From positions 807,169 through 871,168 of the forward strand of contig NC_037253.1 of the NCBI RefSeq assembly GCF_000002425.4: a stretch of DNA of 64,000 nt, in the 5' to 3' direction. Of the stretch, positions 12,440 to 24,660 are shown one piece after another. The notes under the pieces were generated by a model. It saw nothing but the letters and a program-made list of their open reading frames with translations, had not been told where the DNA came from and did no database searches. The translations under genes and the position numbers were made by a program. How positions within the stretch are numbered: the first letter of the stretch is position 1; each line of letters starts with the position of its first letter. Origin of the DNA: Physcomitrium patens. Its lineage: Eukaryota > Streptophyta > Bryopsida > Funariales > Funariaceae.

Positions 12440-14284
12440 CTAGTCACTAGAATCTTCGAAACGTACTCGCTGATTATACCCATTCTTTTCATTTGTTGGT
12501 TGCTTGTAACCAATATCAAGCTCTTCTTCATCTCTACATATTCTTGCATCAATAGCATGACTCATTCCAGTTTCGCTCATTAATTGCCTCTTTCGCTTAA
12601 TGCTGTCAATGATAACATCATGAAACTCCTTCTTTGCAATTCCCAAGACTTCTTTCAATGTGAATTCCACCTTAGCGTTTAATATACGTTCTTCCAACAC
12701 CTCTTTCAAATTTGTTGCCGCTTCAATGTCAGAAAGTAGCTTATAAGCAATTGATTTGCTCTTATCTATTGTCTCCGTTGTTTTTTCTCCCAATGATGCT
12801 GAGGTATCCTTTACAAGCAATTCTTGTGAAGCTGCCTCCCAAGCCTTGTCTCCTCGAGTTTGCCTCTTAAAAGAATTTCCTTCTCTAGTATCATCAAAAT
12901 TTCCTCGTCTTTTTTCTTCCATCAAAGCTTCATGTTGGCTCTTAGCAATATATGCATGAACTGAAAGAGACTCAACAGGATCCTCTCAACCTGTTCTTCC
13001 TTGTATTGTAGCTGCAGTTCTCAATAACGCTTCTCGAATTAATTTCTCTTCTTGCATTGTAGAAATGGCAGAAGCCCAAAACTCACTAGTTTCCGTACTT
13101 CCACCAATTTCATCATCTACTCTAGCACCATAACTTGCACTTTTTCGTGCTACTGTTTCATGCCCTTTTAAGTAATCTTGAACCAATGCTCTCATTCCTC
13201 CCTTGCCAAAATTGGTTTGAAGAAGATCCTCCCTATCTTTCAATGCTATCTTCCCATCTTTCCAGCAAATAATTCCCTGCCGTATCATATTATTAAATTC
13301 ATTGCAATCTTATCTAGTGTGTGAAGCATCATCACACCAAATGCATCTTTGTACATATCCTTGTTTTGAAACATTCTTCGAATTGTTTATAGAAGTATTC
13401 TCTTCAAGTCTTGCCAATTTGATTTGAAGATCTCGCATTCCTCGTATAATTTCTTCCATACCCATATCTGCTTTCTTTGACAAGGATGTCGAAGGTTGAA
13501 CTGTAGGCATTGTCGGTGGTGTTGTACGTACTGGAGCTTTGGGTGCTTGTACTGTTTTCGGAATATTGCTCCTATCCTTCCTCCTTTCTTTTTTTGTAAG
13601 CAACTCCACCGCATCTTCAACGTTCTTCCACTTCGTTGTCAATCCTTCATCTTCTTCTTTGTCTTCAAGAAGGGGTTCTAATTTCTCTTGCAATTCTCCA
13701 TTAGCAGCTTGAAGAAACAGATCAACTTTGTTCGGCTCCAATGTCAATTTTTCTACCTTCGATAATTGAGAGTACTGCCTCTCAAATTCCCTTAGTAGCT
13801 CTGTTGCTTGCAAATTCTTATTGGGCCGTTCAATCCATCCCAGAAACAGCTTCTTAGTAACGCGATCAGCATCTTCCAAGAAATATTCGTCTTTCAATGC
13901 ATGTAAAAAATCCTCCCATGAATTCCCACAACGATCCGTAATCGATGTAATGTGGTCCCTTATCTCCGGTATCGTGGCAAGTCCAAATAGTGCAACCATT
14001 TTCTTCTCAGAAACCCGATTTAATTCCATTTCACGAACATAACATCTTAAATACCTTGAAATATTCCTCCCATCAAATTGATCAATTTTATTGACCACTG
14101 CTTGCAATGCTTTGGTTGCCAAAGCTTCCTTCCGATCATTGCTTTGCTGTTGCTGCATTGACAATGAGAAGGCTTGAAACAAACTAGCAATAGACGGATC
14201 CATGTGCATACCTTGTCCTTTAGAAGACTCCCCACCAGAAACTTCTCCCAAAAATCCTTCAAAATTTTTATTTTCGTTTTCCAT
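12440..14284 (-). pseudogene. Element 1 gag region with extra C-terminal part (fossil)
   Basis: The main gag part (13310-14284, 324 residues) starts MENENKNFEGF close after the primer-binding site and holds a capsid-like helical segment. A CX2CX4HX4C-type zinc knuckle appears around 13295-13345. About 850 bp of further polar, charged sequence (12440-13290) lies between the knuckle and the protease, longer than in typical plant gypsy elements, and I do not recognise it. A short ATG-near leader separates the LTR from gag. Confidence 0.75.
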
Positions 14285-14333
14285 AAAAATAAAGATAAAA
14301 TCAACCGAAATCCAATACCTTCTACCTCAAGCT

Positions 14334-14351
14334 TTCACGTCGGGTTCACCA
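14334..14351 (-). promoter_or_regulatory. Element 1 primer-binding site, tRNA-Trp type
   Basis: Minus strand reads TGGTGAACCCGACGTGAA, four bases after the 5' LTR. Its complement ends CGTCGGGTTCACCA, which from memory equals the 3' end of plant cytosolic tRNA-Trp(CCA), matching 17-18 nt. Most plant gypsy elements use initiator tRNA-Met (TGGTATCAGAGC), so this is unusual. Element 2 has the identical site. Confidence 0.75.
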
Positions 14352-14355
14352 CTTA

Positions 14356-15715
14356 TGTCGTATTACGTGCTTTCCTGCTCGAGAACGCGCCGGGCGTCTG
14401 GCTGTAGAAGGTAGTATGGAGATTCGCCGATAGTCAAGCAGTCTATCAGTTTTTGACTACTGGAATATAAACGACTGCAACAATGTACCGTAAATCTATA
14501 CGGGTGCTCTTCGACTGCTTGTTGAAGTCCTTTTTGCCCCAGCCGGTAGGTCTCTAGACGTTACAGAGAACCCCGTATAACCCAAACTGTTAACCTTCAA
14601 TACTGCTTTGTACTTACGATCTTGTATCCACTGACTGTCTTGTTAGATTAACCCAATAAATTTCATTCACTCCGCATACTCAATCCTATAGACACCCTTT
14701 TAATCCTTTAATCATAGACGTAACTCGATTTCACAAAACAGTCAAGAGTATTCAAACCCACTTCATTTAAAAATCCCGATTCACCATTACAACACTAACT
14801 TCAGCAGCGATTGCCTCAGTCTTCCCAAAACTCTACGAAGAAGAAAAATCCAAATTCTATGTCTTTCCTTCCCCGACCCGAAGTATGAAGCTCCTCTCTC
14901 TAATTCCCTTGATCTTCAAAAAAAACCTCCAATGAAAACCAAACTGGTAACCTTGCAGAAGCTTGAAAACTAGCTCCCCCCTCGATTTCCCTCAAAAAAA
15001 ACCCCTCTCAAAACTATATCCCCCCTAACCTTATCCTCTGAATTTCTTCAATCTTCCGTCTTAGATCCGGAATTGGCTCCCACCTCAAGCTTGGATCCGA
15101 AATTGGCTCTCACCTCAACTTGGATTCGAAATTGGCTCTCGCCGCCAAGCTTTCTCCTCCGTTTTTACCTTTAAGAAATCCATTTACCGAAAACAACGTT
15201 CCCTGAGACGGCACAGAGAACAGGACAGCCTGAAACAGAATCGAACCCCGTAATCGGGACCACATTGAGTCGCCCGACCAATTCAGGTCCTATATTGGTA
15301 AAGATGCCCGTAGTAACCTGGATGTTCCCGTAATTGGGTCAAATTGGTCTTCGCGTCAGATTGGCTAAGACCCGTAGTAAGACCTGGATTTCCTGTAACT
15401 AGACTGCATTGGGTTGCCCCACCAATACAGGTCTCATATTGGGTAAGAGGACCCGGATTGGATTATCGAAATTGGATTCAATTGGCTCCTCGAATCCGTC
15501 GTGTGAATTGGTCCTTCTCTTCCTGCTGACTCCCGTTATTGGAATCGAACGGGGCATTTCAGTATGCCCCGGCTGACTGTAACGGAGTCACTGAACCTGA
15601 CCACTCAGTATTTGTACTGGAGTTGGTCGATGTTCTCAATATTCGAGGTAACTGAATATTAATAAAATTCCCCTTTCTTTTTATTTTCACTGTATACTCG
15701 TGTCACAACACGACA
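14356..15715 (-). repeat. Element 1 5' LTR
   Basis: 1360 bp, same length as the 3' LTR with about ten substitutions seen by eye. It is bounded by TGTCG and CGACA and followed by the target duplication CCGT at 15716-15719. The primer-binding site adjoins it. Confidence 0.93.
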
Positions 15716-15719
15716 CCGT

Positions 15720-16080
15720 GATACGATTATGAGGCATTTGTGGCAAATATGTAATGAGATCCACAGCCATTTACTTTCAATGTATTATAAATAGAAAAAT
15801 TGGTTACAATAGCCTAGGAGATGTTGCGTTGCATGCTTTATTATGTTGATATGACTTACAAGAGCATACAAAAGCTCAAACATTATAATCCAAATCTGTT
15901 CAAAATCATATTCTTGAGATCTATTCTAGAGTCTTTTCTTGCCCTAGATGTCTAAATATTAGAATATCATATCCTTCTTGAAGTATGCACGTCCAAAATA
16001 TAACATTATTATATACATAAATCTACTTTTTGAAATAGAGCAAACCAATATTAAGACTGTAACCATAATATTACATATTA
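15720..16080 (-). pseudogene. Element 5 integrase, upstream part (fossil)
   Basis: Minus sense near 15716-15780 gives a DLITYLP-like integrase core start, as in DFITDLP of element 3. The core resumes across element 1 at 7009. Broken and old. Confidence 0.5.
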
Positions 16081-16099
16081 TCCACCTTCAATTGATCAC

Positions 16100-17485
16100 T
16101 AATCATCTTTAAATAAGCATCTGAATGTATAGCTTCCTTTCATTTTGTCTCTTTGGTTAGATTTAAAATGACACTATCAATGGTGGCAACTTCTATCTTG
16201 TCTACCAATTTGTCCTTCAAATCTAATCTTTGTGATAAGTTATCTGAAATAATATGTTGCCCTTGCTTATACTCAAGCTCGATATCAAATAGGTGCAACT
16301 ACTTTTCTCAACAATAATGTCATGATTTCATATTTTTTGGATGCAAATTGTATAGTACGGATCGATGGTCAATCCGAATAACCACTTGCTTCTCCAACAA
16401 ATAGTGTCACCACATCTTTGTTGTGTGTACAATTGATAATTACTCTTGATGACGTCAAGAGTAATTGTACTTTGCCCTTTTGAACTTACATGATTCATAT
16501 ACCGTAGATTGAAGGCCCCTATCAAAGTCTTATTGAAGGACCACTCCAATAGTAAAGTCAAAAGCATCAATGTCAAGCATACAAAGAAGGTTGAGATTAT
16601 ATAATTATAATATTAGAACAATAATGAGTACCTCCTCCAACCTATCAAAAGAGCTTTGTTGCTCCAATTTCTATTCAAATAGGGCACCCTTCTCCAATAG
16701 GTTTGTCAATGAAGGAGCGATGTTTGCAAATTACTAAACAAAATGGCGATAATATCTAGCAAGGCCTAAAAATGAGTGGACTTCAGATACATCCTTGAAA
16801 GTTGGCCAAACTTCCATCACTTTTACCTTATTTTGCTCCATATGCACACCTTCGGAGGATACTACATGCCCAAAAAAGTGGCTTATAACTTCCAAAGTTA
16901 ACATTTTTATTGCTTATAATAGAAACAACTATTTTATAGCCAACATAGCACTTTTCATAAGTATTACTCATGTTCTTCAGGGATTTTATTATATATGAGG
17001 ATATCATCAATAAAGACAACTATATACTTGTCGAAAAGGTCCCAAAATAATTTGTTCATATGATCTATGAAAGAGGTTGGAGCATTGGTGAGGCTAAAAG
17101 ATAAAACAAGCCATTTGAAATATCCATAGCATGTACAAAATGACATCTTTTCTACATCCTCTCTTGTAATAGGTGTTTGCAAATGGATTCTTCAGAGATC
17201 TAATTCATTAAAGATAGTTGCACCTTGAAGTTGGTCAAGAAGATCATCTATATATAGAAGTAGATATACATTCTTAACACTCTATTTATTGAAGCCTCAA
17301 TAGTGAATACAAAGGCAAATTCTACCATCCTTCTTGGATGCAAAGACTTTTTGTGCTCCCCATGGTGATGTGCTTTCTTGAATGAAGCCCTTCTCTAAGA
17401 GTTTTTCCAATGTCTTTTGTAGTTCTTTGAGTTCTTTTAGTTCTAGGCAATAAATTAGCCAACTTGTTGGTTTGACTCTATGCAA
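16100..17485 (-). pseudogene. Element 5 RNase H and reverse transcriptase (fossil)
   Basis: The reverse transcriptase is recognisable in the minus sense: a LEKGFIQESTSPWGA block (about 17350-17400), a FSLTNAPTSFIDHMN block and a catalytic VVFIDDILIY segment (about 16990-17090), then RNase H with an RIDHRS-like stretch near 16360. These are standard Ty3/gypsy, chromovirus-like motifs. Several breaks. Confidence 0.75.
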
Positions 17486-17639
17486 TAGTTCTATTTAAAA
17501 AGAAGCACTTTAATCAAGAAGCACGCTACTAGGTAAGTTGATTGTAAAGACATCTCGATATTCTCGTATGAATTGATCTACTCATTCTATTCCTTCAGTT
17601 GTCTTTTCTACCATTAATGCAAGATTTAGAACCACCATA

Positions 17640-18519
17640 AATATTGGTTGCTTATGTTATCTTCGCTTCTTTATAAATGTTGTCCTACAATTAAGTCTTT
17701 GATTGCACATTGTCTTTCCTCTTCACTTGATGTGGAGGTACAAAGAGTCACCTTGCATCCACCATCTTTGAAGGGGATTGTCCTTGCTATCCAATTCACT
17801 TATTTATTTTCCATCTCTAGCCATGGCATACCAAAGAAAACATCATATCTTAGCTTTATCACCTTGAACCTCTCTCTTAAGCTATAGGTGTTAGTCAACC
17901 TTAAGGTTTTTTCTTTATATGTCTCACTCAATATGTTCTCATGGTCATCTATAAGGTATATACTTCTTCCTTTGATTGCCTTAGTTTTAATTTAAAGTTA
18001 GTTGATAATTTCAGTTAAGATGCAATTTTTCATAGAGCCATAATCTACAAGCACTTGACATGGTTGTCTTCTTAATAGTCCCATTAGATATACTAGTCAA
18101 CACTTTTTATAGTTGTCCAAGGCTATGCCATTTGTCTTTGAGAGATAGTAGCTATCTCAAGTATTGGCCATCAATGCCTTTACTTGGAAGTTCTATTTTC
18201 TTGCTCTATTTCATTATTGACTCGCTGAATTTTGAAGCTATGAATCCATCTTCTTTTGCTGGTGCTTGAATTTTGACATTTTGGACAACCTCTAATCTGA
18301 TTGTGTAGCTCCCAACAATAGAAACACAATTTCTTTTATACTAATATTTGTCGTCTTTGTAGTGTCAATGATTCTTGTAGGGCATGAATTTCCATTGGTG
18401 TTGGTTGTTATGCCATAGTATTAAACAGCAGCATAGGACTTTGTGCTATAGGTTGTGCTCCACAATTTTTGAAATCTATAGCATCAACTCTCTTTGCAAT
18501 CCAAATAGTCTCTTCAAAA
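17640..18519 (-). pseudogene. Element 5 protease and gag end (fossil)
   Basis: Lies upstream (minus sense) of the reverse transcriptase. A Cys-rich block near 18270-18350 suggests a gag zinc knuckle. The intervening part occupies the protease position, but I cannot confirm motifs clearly. Confidence 0.4.
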
Positions 18520-18886
18520 GTAAAGAAGGCTTCATTATTCCCTCCATATACATTATTTAACTAAGAACTACGTTGTGATATTCTATAGGACCTCCAATAC
18601 ATGTTGACTTTGGAAGACACATGTCTTAACTTACAAAATAAGTTTTCTATATATGTGCGCCACATAATTAGCTTGTTCCACAAGTTACCAACATGTATAG
18701 CATGTGATTAACTTGTTGACCAAGTTTTTAACCTACCAATCAATTTCAAATATGTGTAAAGTCAAATATTGCTTCTATGAAGCTTCTAAGAAGCCTTTCT
18801 AAAAAATATTATGAAATTGGTCTACATTTATTTATTTCTACTTCATCGTATTGATAACTATTGGAATAAATACATATATTTGTGAC
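18520..18886 (-). mobile_element. L530 LTR, right piece
   Basis: Starting with the GTAAAGAAGGCTTCATT block, this follows the L530 LTR consensus through AGGACCTCCAATACATGTTGA to its end TTTGTGACA. It covers just the part missing from the piece at 5243-5395. Confidence 0.65.
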
Positions 18887-18946
18887 ATAATAAAAATTAT
18901 ATCAAAGAATTAGATATGATGATTTAAAATGAGTCTATATAGATAG

Positions 18947-18978
<32 letters not shown>

Positions 18979-20497
18979 TAAATTTATTATTTTATTATTT
19001 TCTTTGATAATTGATATTACCAAATTTTATCAAAAGTTGACTTTGATAACAAAGACATATAATTAATAATTATATGTATAAAAATGAACGTATTTTATTA
19101 GTTGATTTCAAAACAAATAGTTGTTCATAAGAGAGGGTGGCTAATATTCTCAGATTTTATACTATTTAAATAATAAATCAATTTTTATGTTATTTATATT
19201 AATAGCTATTATATTTGGATTGAAATTTTTAGGATCACTACAAGATATATATTATTAATCCAAATATGTTTTAATATTAAAAGAATTGTACTTTCAAGAA
19301 AATTAATATATTTTAAAAATTAAAAATTATAATTATATATAATATGAAAGAAATTTTCTACATATATAATACAAGTATAATTTGATAGTAATTTATAAAT
19401 AATTTTGAATAAATGACCAGTAAAGACCTTAAATAATTTTAGAAGAATAACAACATAAAATATTATAACTAATTATAATTGTTTGATTACTATAATATGT
19501 AAATAGATTATTTAAATATTCATATTTATATGTTGTTGAAATTTAATTCAAATACTACCTTTCAGAAAGAAAAAACAAAAAACAAAAAAAACAAAACAAC
19601 GAAAAGAAAAATGTCTTTTGATCTACATCCGAGAATAAACACACAAAGTCTACATGACAGCTAACAATGCATTCTTCAAAGTTAATTTCTTCATTTCATA
19701 TTTTTATCTTTTCGCATATTTCCTTCCTTGAAACAAACACAATCCACACTTTCACAAGCTGCGAAGGAGAAAGTTTAAACCCTTCGCAAAACTATTTCCC
19801 TGAAGCAAGTTTTACATTGTAAATTCACACTTAATCTTAGTATTTGGTATTTATTGCGGCCTGCTTCTAGAATTCATTTACTGAGCAAGGAATTTGCGGT
19901 GTTTGTGTTTCGTTAGCCTTCAAGCTTAGTGCACAAGAACGAAGGCAATTCTTCGTTAAGGCGAGAGATTTCTGTTTAGGTCGGCGATGGAGTGAATCTG
20001 TTGTCGTGTTGCAGTCTGATCCAGAATTGGGTATGGCAGGCACTGTGTTCTGATTGATGGGAGACTGTGCAATTGAAGATTTTGCATTCGGGGTGACGTC
20101 GAGAAGTGGGCTCTGGGAGGATCTGTGGTCGAAACCTCGCTTTTTCTGGTGCTTTCAAGTGTGTCCATGGGCTCCAGATTGTTGTGGTTGTGCCTGTGCG
20201 ACGATGGATGGCGTCTGTGGGGTCGGGACTGTGTACCTTTCGCTCCCAGGTTCAATAAGGGTTTAACAAGGATGTTGCATGTTCCTCGATACGCCTCATG
20301 AGGTGCAACCCAGTTTCTTAAATCGTTGTTGAATTTCATGGACGGAGGTGTGAAGGCTGGAGCACTTGTCAGTTTCTCGACAGCGCTTATGTTTAGTTCT
20401 GGAGGGTGATCTTGTGGAGATTGTGCGCAGCGAATGGACGCATATGAGTCGTTTTGATCAAACTGCTGATCCGATTGCTAAAGCGGTGTTGATAAGG
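18887..20497. other. Intergenic: AT-rich, then GC-richer upstream region of RPL18
   Basis: 18887-19600 is strongly AT-rich with an (AT)n run at about 18947-18975. From about 19900 the composition becomes more GC-rich, like the gene island that follows. Open frames on both strands at 19956-20339 show no family I recognise. The stretch probably contains the RPL18 promoter and 5' UTR, but I see no clear TATA box. Confidence 0.4.
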
Positions 20498-20515
20498 ATG
20501 GGAGCTAGGGCGTGC

Positions 20516-21719
20516 ATGGTACCGTTGTCGCTGCGAGGGTCTCCTTTTAGGGGATCCGATGGCATGGTCACCAGCTCTTCCCTCTGCCTCTCTGTGCCGT
20601 CGTCCACACGCTCAGGTGCGTTTTCTTTGTGGTAGAGGTTGACTGTTCTAACTTGAATTCGATGGTTTAGTTTAATCTTCATGTGATGGAGGGATAGTAG
20701 TGCATTGTACTAGGGTTTGGTTTTTATTTTTGTATTTTTTTACAGGTGAGTCATTGTAGGAGTTGAAAATTTGATCGAAATCTAGTGGCTCATTGTGCAC
20801 AATTTTCTCTTCTTGGAGACAAGCATTGTTGCTTCCTGAATCGTGGATAAATTCCTGTAGCTTCCTTGTGGGAGACGTTGACGATAGAGGCTAAGAAAGG
20901 AGGAAGACAACCAACCAAGACAGAAAAAGCCAAAGTACGTGAAAGGCGAATGAGGAAGAAGGTAAGGTAACAAGGGCTTAGGAAAACTCCTAACCCAATT
21001 TTGAAGAGACGGAATAGTATGACATACATCACTGGCACTAACCCACGATGAAATGGATAAGGTTGCGGTTTTTTTCTGTTTTTAGTTTGTTCTCGTGCTC
21101 ATTTACCTCAAAACTTTAAAGTGGGTGTAAGTCTTGTCATTACCTGGGCCTTATAGAGCCTCATTGTGAATGTGTTTTGGGATGTTGTGTGCAGCTAAAC
21201 GGTACCACCGAAAAGCCTCGATTGGCTGTCTTCCGTTCCAACGATCACCTCTACGCTCAAGTTATTGACGACACAAAGAAGCAAATCCTGGTAGCATCCT
21301 CCACTCTTAGCAGAGAGATTCGTGAGTCCATCGATGGCACCGCAGACCCTACCATGGTGATATCCTCTTTTCCGTTCTGGAAAGCTCTTTTGGTCCCATT
21401 TAATCACTGGAGTGCTTTTTTTGGTCATTGATCTTGTTCCATCAAGCTTACCTACAATGTTCAGAGTTGTATACATTTTCAAATATCATTATCATGCTAG
21501 ATACTTCCTGATGAACTAAGAATACTCAAAGTTGTCAGCCATAGCTCAATAGCAAAATTGTCTTCGCAGGATACTGCAAAAAAGGTTGGAGAAACCATTG
21601 GGAAGCTGTGCATTGAGAAGGGAATCAGTAAAGTGGCTTTTGATAGACAAGATTATTTCTACAAGGGGCGTATCAAGGCGTTTGCAGATGCCGCACGCGA
21701 AGTTGGACTAGAATTTTAG
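20516..21719 (+). CDS. RPL18: Plastid large-subunit ribosomal protein L18 (uL18c), 4 exons
   Basis: A nucleus-encoded plastid 50S protein that binds 5S rRNA. Exons: 20516-20615, 20888-20961, 21195-21356, 21570-21719; all introns GT-AG and phases agree, giving 161 residues. Residues 1 to about 35 ([14 protein letters not shown]...) are Ser/Arg/Leu-rich, like a chloroplast transit peptide. The mature part starts with a basic stretch ([10 protein letters not shown]) and continues with [19 protein letters not shown], and later [19 protein letters not shown] and AAREVGLEF, all typical of bacterial/plastid L18. Normal family length. Start choice: the ATG at 20516 gives a transit-like leader; in-frame ATGs at 20498 and 20366 are possible alternatives. 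It converges on the V-ATPase gene 2.9 kb away. Plastid location rests on leader and family, not on experiment. Confidence 0.9.
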
Positions 21720-22520
21720 ACGTAGTTCAAACACGTAGAAACCCAACTGTTGAGGTCCAAAGTGACGATCTTACGTCTGGGATTAGGTACAGCTGATATT
21801 GGAGTCCCGCAACAATTCCTATGTGACTGTCATGACCATCACAATTTAAAAATATGGCTTGGCACCATGGATGCATCGCATGAGACTTTCCCACAAGTCT
21901 TCGAAACCTAATTGGGTGTCTTGAACTTCGCCAGACCTACACCTAAAAATTGTTGCTTGTTTTTAAGTTGAAAGGAGCTATTTCAACTGACAAAATTGAG
22001 TATCGTAGCCTGAGCGGTAGCAAATGTTTCCACCCTACGTACCCATCGGCTCCAAGTTATTTTATACGTAATTTGCATCCTACTAGGTCAACTAACAGGT
22101 TAGAGGTCTTTGTCTGCTCCCCAAGTATAGGATGATAATGTGCACTAACGACAATATTCTTGCTAACACTGCACAAACAAAGATTAAATCTATCGATATG
22201 AACATTTGATGTCGATATTAAAAGGCCTTCATGGACAGCCGTTGCCATTTTGTTAATCAGAGGCTCTCTGAATCATAGATTCCATCATCCTGCATTAGTT
22301 GGTGTTCCTTAAACGCTGGAGCTCCCTTTACTGGATTTGAATTCATTTGCAACAAATTTTGTATCCTTTAGAGAAGAGACTCTCTTGCAAAGTGGGCTTA
22401 TTGAGATATGTTACACCTTTCTTAAAATTCATAGAAAGTTTACGTTTCCTAGTTTTCTTTCCAAGGCAATGGGGCTGCGAAATTAAAGAAATTTGTTTGG
22501 GACCCGGGAGTTGGAAACCA

Positions 22521-22715
22521 TCACTGACACACAGCTTGTAAAACGTCCTCATCGACTACAGCTTTGGGCAACCTGAGGACGAAGTCTTTGGTGTGTCGAG
22601 GTCCTTTAAAAGAGGCTTGCCTCGCCAAAATGACCATGGTTTGCGGTTGAGCATACACTTCGAAGTAAAAAACGAGCTCCTCCCACTTCTCTTGACACTC
22701 AGCTTGGCACCACAT
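22521..22715 (-). CDS. Possible coding exon, unknown protein
   Basis: A 64-residue frame reading WEELVFYFEVYAQPQTMV and later FVLRLPKAVVDEDVL. The amino-acid mix looks protein-like (balanced charged and hydrophobic residues) and the region is not repetitive. I do not recognise the family. It could be an exon of an unannotated gene, a gene remnant, or chance. Confidence 0.25.
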   Translation of the reverse strand: MWCQAECQEKWEELVFYFEVYAQPQTMVILARQASFKGPRHTKDFVLRLPKAVVDEDVLQAVCQ

Positions 22716-24044
22716 GACGTTAGGCTTGAGTAACTATTCCGCCCCACCATACCGCTTTGCTGTCAAAACTCTGACGTCTCTGCAACGGGACGCAGCCCAG
22801 TACCACATTACATGGCTGTGCTTGCAACGCAGGCTTCCTCGGACTGTAGCTGTAAGCTTGCAATGTCCAGCACTGCGCTTTTTCGGGTCTAAGAAAGAGT
22901 CAGAGGCGAATCAACTACAACCAAATCCAATTTCTGATTATCTATCATGTGTAAGAATGAAGAAAGTTCCAGTTATGGCCTGACCTCGTGGCCATGTTAT
23001 GACAAATGTGTCCCATCTGCAGAGAATATTGTACATATGAAAGACGCCAATCACTCTCTCTTTTCTACACAAAGTGGTCATTACAGCAATTAGAGGCTGA
23101 CACTGTGTTCTCCACTTGGCAATCGAAGCAGAGTGTGAACTTCTTGTCTCACACGCTTAACTTTTACACTACAACACGAGATCTTTTCAAGTGTGGCACA
23201 AGACGAAGATATGCTTGACAGCAATTCTAGCTTGCCTGGTGGTACTTCTATATATCATGGCGTCCTCATCTCTTGCAAACATCATTTTAAAGCAGTCCTC
23301 TCCATCAGGCCTATGAATGCTCCACTATATAAAATCAAAAGAAGAAAATGCAGAAGCACACACCTAATTTACTCTTGAAACAAATCGTAATTAAAAATGG
23401 ACATATTCAAGATTTGTAAAGACAGTCAATAACAGGTAATAATATTAAATCGTAATTATAACTTTATATTAAATTAAGAATATATGTTGAAGACTAAGTG
23501 CTACAAATATTTATACTGAACAAGACCCACTGGGGCACATGGGGAATTTTTGGTCTCATATGACCTGTCGCCCACATGCTGATTGATTGACTGTTTGATA
23601 CAATTCATATTGATATTCATGATATAGACTATACCCTTGTTCAAACAATAAGGGTATACAGTTATTACATTTAACTTTAAAGACAGAGATATTTTTTGGA
23701 AATCATGTTTGCGACCTATCTTCAAATCTTGTGTGAAAAGTTTCTAATCATAGACAGCCCAAGTTCGATCACAAAGTCACCCATCCAGACGAATCCTGCA
23801 ACGGTCCATCCAAAAAACCATTCATCTGCGACGCCGCCTGCGCAGGAGCTGTACCAAATGTGAAGGACCATCCCCCAGCGGCGCACAAAGCCGCAGCGGA
23901 CGAGGTAGCAATAGAAAAGCAGATCCGAGCATGGCAGTACAATGTGAGATTTCGGAGAGACGGCTTTGAGTGAGCAGTTGCCAGCACGGAGCACCCGGCA
24001 CTGAGGCCGTGGCGGAGAAGGCGGTGAAAGTTCTGTGAAAATAG

Positions 24045-24221
24045 ACTCAAGCAGACGAGAAGTCTACTTTTGATTTGAGATTCAACGCCAGCTCCGAACA
24101 CGTCACACAGGTGTCGATGCTAGAGGCCGTTGATGCTGCGACTACAATTCACGAGTTCCTCGTTCTTGCCATCTCCAAACCAGACGCACAGAACACGAGC
24201 AAACTCTACGGCTGGCGATGA
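24045..24221 (+). CDS. Possible terminal exon, unknown protein
   Basis: An open frame that begins right after a possible acceptor (GAAAATAG) and ends at TGA. It reads STFDLRFNASSEHVTQ and then EAVDAATTIHEFLVLAIS, a plausible globular segment. No upstream partner exon was identified with confidence (an open + frame at 23761-23973 is a candidate). Family unknown; may be chance. Confidence 0.25.
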   Translation, partial: TQADEKSTFDLRFNASSEHVTQVSMLEAVDAATTIHEFLVLAISKPDAQNTSKLYGWR

Positions 24222-24660
24222 CAGTTGATAGGTTTACAGTAATACGATCAATCCGTGGTCTGTCGGGGCTGTGGATCAATGCTGTGATGACAGTCCAGAT
24301 CGAAGCATTCCGTGAGTTGGGTCGTGATTGCTACACCCAAATTGAGTCCATCGTGTCCAATACATGGTGTGTGTTCTGAAAACGTGATTCGCTCCGTCTT
24401 TGCTGCAGCTTTAAAATTCAACGGCAATGACATTGGACAGCGTTTCCACCAATCGCAGCGTGTGTTTCACTACTTATCTTGATCTCAGTATTTGAAACTA
24501 TGACGCTCAACTGTTCTCCACAATCAAGCATTGTGATGTATTGAAAGCAGTAGATGTTGGGAATCCTCTACCCACTTTTGCCTGCCTCTACTCAGAGGGG
24601 TCTCTTATACTACTCATATCCATCTTACAAACAGAAAAGCATGCTCATACTGGTGCCATC

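Larger units (their letters stand above)
7014..15715 (-). mobile_element. Element 1: young 8.7-kb Ty3/gypsy element with 1360-bp LTRs
   Basis: Two 1360-bp LTRs begin and end TGTCG...CGACA and are flanked by the 4-bp duplication CCGT (7010-7013 and 15716-15719). On the minus strand the order is primer-binding site, gag, protease, reverse transcriptase-RNase H, integrase, polypurine tract: the Ty3/gypsy order. I counted about 10 differences between the LTRs by eye (roughly 0.7 percent), so it is recent. The coding part has only a few breaks. It lies in the integrase region of element 5, giving a clear order of events. The same family occurs, older, at 43845-52355. The reverse transcriptase is unlike that of the chromovirus in this window. 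Confidence 0.93.
5396..18519 (-). mobile_element. Element 5: decayed Ty3/gypsy element, interrupted by element 1
   Basis: From right to left (minus sense) it shows gag zinc-knuckle remains (about 18240-18520), a protease region, reverse transcriptase (16640-17485), RNase H (about 16100-16620) and integrase. The integrase region is interrupted by element 1 and resumes at 6220-7009. The left end (about 5400-5935) is LTR-like with TATA and heat-shock-type motifs. No matching right LTR was found, so it looks truncated there. Many breaks; clearly older than element 1. Exact outer ends are estimates from where L530 LTR homology stops and resumes. Confidence 0.6.
21720..24660. other. Intergenic between RPL18 and V-ATPase c, with unassigned open frames
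   Basis: This holds the 3' UTR of RPL18 and about 2.5 kb of moderately GC-rich, non-repetitive DNA. Three stretches look codon-like but match no family I know: 22521-22715 (-), 23761-23973 (+, no ATG) and 24045-24221 (+, after a possible splice acceptor). No transposon ends were seen. Confidence 0.45.

Noticed and set aside
19956-20339. 127-residue minus-strand open frame upstream of RPL18
   Set aside because: No recognisable features; the composition suggests a chance frame in the RPL18 promoter or 5' UTR region.
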